This document shows positions 14,743 through 19,721 of a DNA stretch of 19,721 nucleotides, in pieces. Origin of the DNA: Thermacetogenium sp. UBA5472. Its GTDB lineage: Bacteria; Bacillota; DSM-12270; Thermacetogeniales; Thermacetogeniaceae. The stretch spans positions 10,773-30,493 of the forward strand of contig DIQC01000090.1 in assembly GCA_002426495.1 (NCBI GenBank). Direction: 5' to 3'. Under the pieces are notes generated by a model. The model had not been told where the DNA came from. It searched no databases and worked only from the letters and a program-made list of their open reading frames with translations. Made by a program: the position numbers and the translations under genes. Every line of letters starts with the position of its first letter. Within the stretch, counting starts at the first letter, position 1.

Positions 14743-16522
14743 ATTGGCTTTCCAGGATAACCATTTGGCCTTTGCTCAGAAACCGGCTAAGGCCGGTTTC
14801 TTTTCCACCGTAGATTTCCCATTCCGAGTTGAAGATCTGCTTCCCTTGGTTTTCTATGGGGAATGAGGTCTCTCCCAGGTTGAACAAAGCCGTCAGAGAG
14901 ATACCATTCTCCCATCTGTGTACCTGCACAACCCGATTCTGACTATTTACTTTGGCCTTCAGTCTGTCTTTATCTAGCCTTTTCAGTACCGGATGAGAGA
15001 GGCGCAGCTTGATCATGTCTCTATAGAAATTGAATAACTGCTGGTTTTTCTCCTTCCAGTTTTTCTGGGGGGTAAGTTTTGATCTATAAAATGTTTCAGG
15101 GTCCTGAGGATCTGGAACCTCTCCCCACCCGAACTGTTTAAACTCTTTCTTTCGCCCTCGAGAAACAGCTTTTTTCAGCTCAGGATCCTGGTGGTCGGTA
15201 AAAAAGAGAAAGGGGTTCTGTTCACCATACTCCTCACCCATGAAGATCAATGGCATGTAAGCTGAGAAGAGCACCAACCCGGCGCTGGCTTTGAGCAGAG
15301 GGAAATCCACTAAGGTGGACAGCCGATCGCCCTGTGCCCGGTTGCCTACCTGGTCGTGGTTTTGCAGAGCGACCACAAATTGTTTTCCTGGCCTGGCTGA
15401 GGCATCTGTGCCCCTCTTCTTTTCCCAGAAATGTGAATACTGACCTGTGTAGAGGTAGTTTGTGTAGGCTTTTTCTAAACCTTTCAGTTCCCCATAATCC
15501 ATATAATATCCCTTGTTTTCGTCAGTCAAACTGGTGTGAATGATGTGGTGGAAGTCATCCATCCACTGGGCATCAGCCCCATAGCCCCCCTGATCCAGGG
15601 GCTCGATCAAGCGTGTGTTGTTTTCATCACTCTCAGCGATGATCAGTTTGCTGACCTGGTGTTTCCGGGAAAGGTTATTGGCGATCAGGGAGATTTCCTG
15701 GATGATATGCAGGGGGCTGTTGTCCTTGATGGCATGGACTGCATCAAGACGCAGCCCATCGATATGGTAGAGATCCAGCCAGCAGCAGACATTATCCAGG
15801 ACATATTTTCTGATGTAATAGCTATAAGCATCATCGAAATTGACCGCTTCTCCCCAGGGTGTTTCATGTTTTTTAGTCAAGTATGGCCCAAAAAATGATA
15901 GATAATTTCCCTCGGGACCGAAGTGGTTGTAGACTACATCAAGGAGCACTGCGATACCCCTTTGATGGCAGGTGTCCACCAGGCGCTTCAGGTCATCCGG
16001 TGTGCCATAGTTGTGGTTGACGCTGAACAGGTTGACACCGTCATATCCCCAGTTCCACCTTCCCGTTGCCTGGGCAATAGGCATCAGCTCGATGGCTGTA
16101 ATGCCCAACTGCTGCAGGTAATCCAGCTTTTCCAGGATACCCCGGAGGTTTCCTGCTTCTGAAAATGTCCCTGTGTGTATCTCCATGGTGATCAGCTTCT
16201 CCTGGTCTATTCCCTTCCAGTTTTCGTCATGCCACTGATATGCTGAGTGATCGATGACCTGGGAAAAGCCGTGTACCCCTTCAGGTTGAAAGTAAGAGTA
16301 GGGGTCGGGAAAATCCCCCTTATCCAGGCGGAATTTGTATAAGGATCCCGGGCCAATCCCATTGAGGATCGTGCTGTAGATGTGCTCCTCCTCCTGTTCA
16401 AGGGGGAACACTTCTGTTTTATCCTCATTTTTAACCACCAGACTGACAGCTTGCTGGTTGTATGCAAAAACCCTGAAACTGGCCTGATTTTTTTTGATTA
16501 TATTGCCACCCATTTGGAGCAT
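14732..16522 (-). CDS. treZ: Malto-oligosyltrehalose trehalohydrolase (TreZ)
   Basis: A 596-residue GH13 enzyme that releases trehalose from malto-oligosyltrehalose. A short N-terminal CBM48-like domain (about 1-90) precedes the barrel. Conserved regions are LLDVVYNHFGPEGNYLSFFG, GLRLDAVHAI (nucleophile D260), IIAESDENN (acid/base E297) and LQNHDQVGNRAQGDRL (D390). The combination YLSFFGPYLT...TPWGEAVNFDD and QNHDQVGNRAQG is characteristic of TreZ rather than of branching enzyme. It is cytosolic, with no signal peptide. It needs TreY to make its substrate, and no treY is visible in this window. It is transcribed against the neighbouring genes, divergent from the trehalose synthase and convergent with the GH57 gene. 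ATG 16522 has GAGGTG about 12 nt upstream, a moderate site. Confidence 0.93.
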   Translation of the reverse strand: MLQMGGNIIKKNQASFRVFAYNQQAVSLVVKNEDKTEVFPLEQEEEHIYSTILNGIGPGSLYKFRLDKGDFPDPYSYFQPEGVHGFSQVIDHSAYQWHDENWKGIDQEKLITMEIHTGTFSEAGNLRGILEKLDYLQQLGITAIELMPIAQATGRWNWGYDGVNLFSVNHNYGTPDDLKRLVDTCHQRGIAVLLDVVYNHFGPEGNYLSFFGPYLTKKHETPWGEAVNFDDAYSYYIRKYVLDNVCCWLDLYHIDGLRLDAVHAIKDNSPLHIIQEISLIANNLSRKHQVSKLIIAESDENNTRLIEPLDQGGYGADAQWMDDFHHIIHTSLTDENKGYYMDYGELKGLEKAYTNYLYTGQYSHFWEKKRGTDASARPGKQFVVALQNHDQVGNRAQGDRLSTLVDFPLLKASAGLVLFSAYMPLIFMGEEYGEQNPFLFFTDHQDPELKKAVSRGRKKEFKQFGWGEVPDPQDPETFYRSKLTPQKNWKEKNQQLFNFYRDMIKLRLSHPVLKRLDKDRLKAKVNSQNRVVQVHRWENGISLTALFNLGETSFPIENQGKQIFNSEWEIYGGKETGLSRFLSKGQMVILESQSTP

Positions 16523-16701
16523 GATATAGATAACACCTCATTCACTAAGATAGATCAGCTATTAGTATGACCATAAATGACAAATACTAGTGAGGATGTT
16601 GAGTGATCTAGAGATATGTTCTTCTTACATTACAGACCAAATTGGCAATCCCTTTAATTAATGCAAAGGCATTCCGATGATGAAGAACCGGTAAAGGAGT
16701 A
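16523..16701. promoter_or_regulatory. Divergent control region between treZ and treT
   Basis: This 179-nt AT-rich spacer must carry the start signals for two divergent genes. I found no -35/-10 pair with good match and spacing in either direction. One small perfect hairpin is present, AATGC (16660-16664) with GCATT (16669-16673) around AAAG, just upstream of the treT ribosome binding site. Shared control of the two trehalose genes is plausible but not shown. Confidence 0.3.
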
Positions 16702-16707
16702 ATGTCA

Positions 16708-17952
16708 GTGGAAATTGTTAATACAGCGGTGAAAAATTACAAAGAATATGAGGAATTGATTGATGTTGATACCAGGCTGCAGCTGGAGTATTTTGCGGAG
16801 AAGCTAAAGGGAAAAAGGATCGCTATGGTCAATGCCACTGCCTTTGGGGGTGGGGTTGCCGAGATTCTGCATTCTTTGGTCCCCTTGTTGAGGAGTCTAA
16901 AAATTGATATTGATTGGTGGATAATGGATGGCAGTGATGAGTTTTTTATAGTGACGAAAACCATGCACAACTGTCTGCAGGGGCAGGGCAGTGAGTTGAC
17001 CGACAAAGAAAAAGATATCTATCTGGAATATAACAGACGAAATGCTTTAAAAATCAAGGATTGGGATTATGACTTTATTGTGATCCACGATCCTCAGCCT
17101 GCTGCTATGATCCGTATGCGTGATCAAGTGAGGGGAGCGAAGTGGATCTGGCGCTGCCATATCGATACATCCACACCTGATCCGGAGTGCTGGGATTTTA
17201 TCCATCAGTTTGTTCAAGATTATGATGCCTGTATCTTTACTATGGATGAGTTTGTGCGAGAAAATGAGGGGCTGCCTCATCTCACCTTTTTTACCCCGAC
17301 TATTGACCCCTTGGGGATCAAGAACATTCCTCTGGAATTGGATGAAGCGAAAGAGATTATCGGCCGCTTTGGGGTTGATAACAATAGGCCGCTGCTCTCC
17401 CAGATCTCTCGCTTCGATCCCTGGAAGGATCCAACAGGTGTCATCGATGTCTATCGTATCGTAACAAAGGAATTCCCCAGTGTGCAGTTGGCTTTAGTGG
17501 GTTCGATGGCCACTGATGACCCTGAGGGATGGGATTATTTGTATAATACCCTAAGAAAGGCGGGAGAAGATTATGATATCAAGGTTGTTACTAATTTTAA
17601 TGGTGTAACTAGTCTGGAAGTAAATGCCTTTCAAACCTGCTCCAGTGTGATCATACAAAAATCGATCAGAGAAGGGTTTGGTCTTACTGTCTCTGAAGGA
17701 CTTTGGAAGGGGATACCTGTCGTAGGCGGTAATGTAGGGGGGATCAGGGCGCAAATTGATGACAATAGTAACGGATACCTAGTGGATACTGTGGAGGAAT
17801 GTGCGGAAAGGGTCTTGACTCTGCTGCGGAATCCGGCTATGGCCGAAGAGATGGGCCTTGTGGGTAGGGAAAAGGTGCGTCAAAATTTCCTGATCACCAC
17901 CAATATGCTGAACTATTTGAAGCTGTTTGATGAACTCAGTTCCAACGACTGA
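16708..17952 (+). CDS. treT: Trehalose glycosyltransferring synthase (TreT-like), GT4
   Basis: A retaining GT4 glycosyltransferase of about 414 residues. TreT joins an NDP-glucose and glucose to give trehalose in one reversible step. Family marks are MVNATAFGGGVAEILHSLVP in the first Rossmann domain, the WRCHIDTS motif, the donor-site block SQISRFDPWKDPTG and the REGFGLTVSEGLWKG.PVV block with the conserved E-x7-E. The ribosome binding site AAAGGAG (16693-16699) lies only 2 nt before ATG 16702 but 8 nt before GTG 16708, so I prefer GTG; the ATG would add two residues. Nucleotide specificity (ADP- or UDP-glucose) cannot be read. It is divergent from treZ and upstream of malQ. An alternative call is a plain GT4 enzyme, but the motif set favours TreT. 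Confidence 0.88.
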   Translation: MEIVNTAVKNYKEYEELIDVDTRLQLEYFAEKLKGKRIAMVNATAFGGGVAEILHSLVPLLRSLKIDIDWWIMDGSDEFFIVTKTMHNCLQGQGSELTDKEKDIYLEYNRRNALKIKDWDYDFIVIHDPQPAAMIRMRDQVRGAKWIWRCHIDTSTPDPECWDFIHQFVQDYDACIFTMDEFVRENEGLPHLTFFTPTIDPLGIKNIPLELDEAKEIIGRFGVDNNRPLLSQISRFDPWKDPTGVIDVYRIVTKEFPSVQLALVGSMATDDPEGWDYLYNTLRKAGEDYDIKVVTNFNGVTSLEVNAFQTCSSVIIQKSIREGFGLTVSEGLWKGIPVVGGNVGGIRAQIDDNSNGYLVDTVEECAERVLTLLRNPAMAEEMGLVGREKVRQNFLITTNMLNYLKLFDELSSND

Positions 17953-17986
17953 CAATGACCAGGGTATGACAGCAGCCTACCTGTTT

Positions 17987-18020
17987 CTTGATACAGAGTG
18001 GCCGGGGGCTGGTTATCAAG
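17987..18020 (+). other. Hairpin in the treT-malQ spacer
   Basis: CTTGATA (17987-17993) pairs perfectly with TATCAAG (18014-18020). An inner GGCC/GGCT helix lies between them. The following bases, GGTAAGGATTGTTTC, are not a proper T-run, so a classical terminator is unlikely. It could be a processing or attenuation structure between the two genes. Confidence 0.35.
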
Positions 18021-18081
18021 GGTAAGGATTGTTTCTCTGGTACTGCTAATAGTAAGAAAAAAACCTGGAGGTGGACTTAAA

Positions 18082-19721
18082 TTGGGAACAGAGCAACAAC
18101 AATTGCAGCAGCTGGCGCAGTTATATGGCATAGAGACTAGTTACCATGATATCAAGGGGCAGCAGCAGCAGGCAGGACCCGATGTCCTCTTTGCTGTGCT
18201 GCGCTGCTTAGGATTAGAGGTTGAGAATTCTGGTGATGTGCATAATGCCCTGAGGGAATGTAAAGTGGAGCGGTGGCAGCAGTGTTTGGAACCGGTGTAT
18301 GCGTTCTTTGCAGGGGAGACACCGGCTCTTGCAGTGAGGCTCAGTGCTGAACAGGTCAACGAAATGGCTGATTGCAAGCTGGAACTGGAAACAGGGGAAG
18401 TGAAAAACTGGGAAACCAGGTTGTCAGAGCTTCCGGAAGAGCAGAGTGCTGAAGTGGAAGGTTCGAGCTATGTGCTAAAAAAATTGGAACTGCCCCCTCT
18501 TCCCCTGGGCTATCATCATTTCACATTAACTTTTTCCTCTGCTAGCTGGGAAACCATGGTGATATCTGCACCTGAGCGGATGTATACCCTTGCGGATAGT
18601 GAAAAAGAGAGGATTTGGGGATTATTTATTCCGCTATATGCTCTGCGCTCTGCTGACAATTGGGGCGTGGGCGATTTTTCCGACATGGAAACACTGATGC
18701 AGTGGGCACAGAAGCAGGGGGGCGGCCTGGTGGGAACACTTCCCCTGCTCTCTACTTATCTTGGACAGCCCTTTGATCCCAGTCCCTATGCTCCTGTCAG
18801 CAAACTTTTTTGGAATGAATTATACCTGGATGTGGCCAGGGCGCCGGAATTAGAGCAATGCCCGGCGGCTCAGCAGCTGATTCAGTCCCCGGGCTTTCAG
18901 GAGGAGTTAGAGAAACTGCGCAATGGTGATTTGGTTGATTACGCTAGGTGTATGGCAATCAAACGCCAGGCTTTGGAACAGTTGGCTGGATGTTTGTTTG
19001 ATGGCGACACTGATAGACGACAACAATTGGAACAATGGCTATCTGATAACCCTGATGCTCAACAGTATGCCCGCTTCCGGGCAGCGGTAGAAAAGATGGG
19101 AAAGGGATGGCTGGAGTGGCCTGAACAGATGCAGAAAGAGCTGTGTGAAGGGGACTATGACCCCGCTGCCGAGAGATACCACCTTTATGCTCAATGGCTA
19201 ATCGGGGAGCAATTGGGTGGGGTGGCAGATCGGGCTCGCCAAGAGGGAGTGGGGCTTTATCTCGATCTTCCTGTTGGTGTCCATCGATCTGGGTTTGATA
19301 CCTGGTGGGAACGTGATGCTTATGCCATCACAGCTAGTGCCGGTTCCCCCCCTGATGATTTCATGCCTGAAGGGCAAAACTGGGGGCTTCCACCCTTACA
19401 CCCCCAGAGGATCAGGGAGCAGGGATACAGCTACTTCATAAAATGTATGCGCAATCACTTTAGGTATGCAGGGGTGCTGCGGTTAGACCATGTGATGATG
19501 CTGCATCACCTGTTTTGGGTACCTGAGGGGCTTGAGGCCCGGGATGGAGTATATGTGCGCTACAAGGCCAGGGAGTTTTATGCAATTCTTGCTCTGGAGT
19601 CCTCCCGTTACAAAACTGTGCTCATCGGCGAGGATCTGGGGACTGTCCCGGACAGTGTGCGTGTTGCCATGGACAAGCGTGATGTTTACCGCATGTATGT
19701 GCTGCCCTTTGAACTATACGG
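18082..19721 (+). CDS. malQ: 4-alpha-glucanotransferase (MalQ, GH77), 3' end outside the window
   Basis: An open frame of 546 codons that runs off the right edge. It starts at TTG 18082 after the site GGAGGTGG (18067-18074), 7 nt away. The N-terminal part (1-150) is a Gln-rich, poorly conserved domain. GH77 hallmarks then follow: GLFIPLYALRSADNWGVGDF, PFDPSPYAPVSKLFWNELYL, RSGFDTWWERDAYAITASAG, VLRLDHVMMLHHLFWVPEG with nucleophile D469, and LIGEDLGTVP with acid/base E517. The enzyme moves 4-alpha-glucan chains between maltodextrins and releases glucose, which TreT could use as acceptor. It lies 129 nt after treT on the same strand and is probably part of its operon. The missing C-terminus should hold the third carboxylate. 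The long N-terminal part suggests the MalQ (bacterial, extended) rather than the short amylomaltase type. Confidence 0.93.
   Translation, partial: MGTEQQQLQQLAQLYGIETSYHDIKGQQQQAGPDVLFAVLRCLGLEVENSGDVHNALRECKVERWQQCLEPVYAFFAGETPALAVRLSAEQVNEMADCKLELETGEVKNWETRLSELPEEQSAEVEGSSYVLKKLELPPLPLGYHHFTLTFSSASWETMVISAPERMYTLADSEKERIWGLFIPLYALRSADNWGVGDFSDMETLMQWAQKQGGGLVGTLPLLSTYLGQPFDPSPYAPVSKLFWNELYLDVARAPELEQCPAAQQLIQSPGFQEELEKLRNGDLVDYARCMAIKRQALEQLAGCLFDGDTDRRQQLEQWLSDNPDAQQYARFRAAVEKMGKGWLEWPEQMQKELCEGDYDPAAERYHLYAQWLIGEQLGGVADRARQEGVGLYLDLPVGVHRSGFDTWWERDAYAITASAGSPPDDFMPEGQNWGLPPLHPQRIREQGYSYFIKCMRNHFRYAGVLRLDHVMMLHHLFWVPEGLEARDGVYVRYKAREFYAILALESSRYKTVLIGEDLGTVPDSVRVAMDKRDVYRMYVLPFELY

Noticed and set aside
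15536..15898. Plus-strand frame of 120 codons inside treZ
   Set aside because: Antisense shadow of a well-conserved enzyme gene, with no start signals.

Overview
The window looks like chromosomal DNA from a Gram-positive Firmicute, most likely an anaerobic clostridial lineage. The clues are a bceRSAB-type antimicrobial-peptide detoxification module, a lipoprotein metal-binding protein, strong AGGAGG-type ribosome binding sites, frequent TTG/GTG starts, and palindromic repeats of a kind I associate with Clostridia. The genus cannot be named from the sequence. The left half (to about 10.1 kb) looks more AT-rich than the carbohydrate half, which suggests two regions with different histories.

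Region 1 (1-5748): the 3' part of an Asp-box (BNR) repeat protein, then an OmpR-type response regulator, a short BceS-like histidine kinase, and a BceAB-type ABC transporter. The order and protein lengths match bceRSAB. A 20-bp-spaced direct repeat upstream of the ATPase gene is a candidate response-regulator operator.

Region 2 (5749-10222): a metal or metallate uptake operon. It starts with a decayed fragment of a FecE-like ATPase gene. A textbook promoter follows (TTGACA, 17 bp, TATAGT), then a compact structured leader resembling a Moco/Tuco riboswitch, then an intrinsic terminator. Downstream are a SAM-dependent methyltransferase, a FecB/BtuF-like lipoprotein, a FecCD-type permease, a FecE-type ATPase and a strong closing terminator. 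The layout suggests riboswitch-controlled transport, with molybdate or tungstate as the leading guess for substrate.

Region 3 (10365-19721): an alpha-glucan and trehalose cluster. It holds a GH13 enzyme with N-terminal beta-sandwich modules, an array of 27-nt palindromic repeats, a GH57 protein, TreZ on the opposite strand, a TreT-like trehalose synthase, and the first 546 codons of MalQ (4-alpha-glucanotransferase), which runs off the window. Together these would remodel glycogen or maltodextrin and make trehalose by one or two routes. TreZ needs TreY, and no treY is visible here.

Most genes belong to known families. The least explained parts are the leader RNA at 5979-6110 with the gene fragment beside it, the pairing of a methyltransferase with a FecBCDE-type transporter, the palindromic repeat array, and the divergent GH57 protein.
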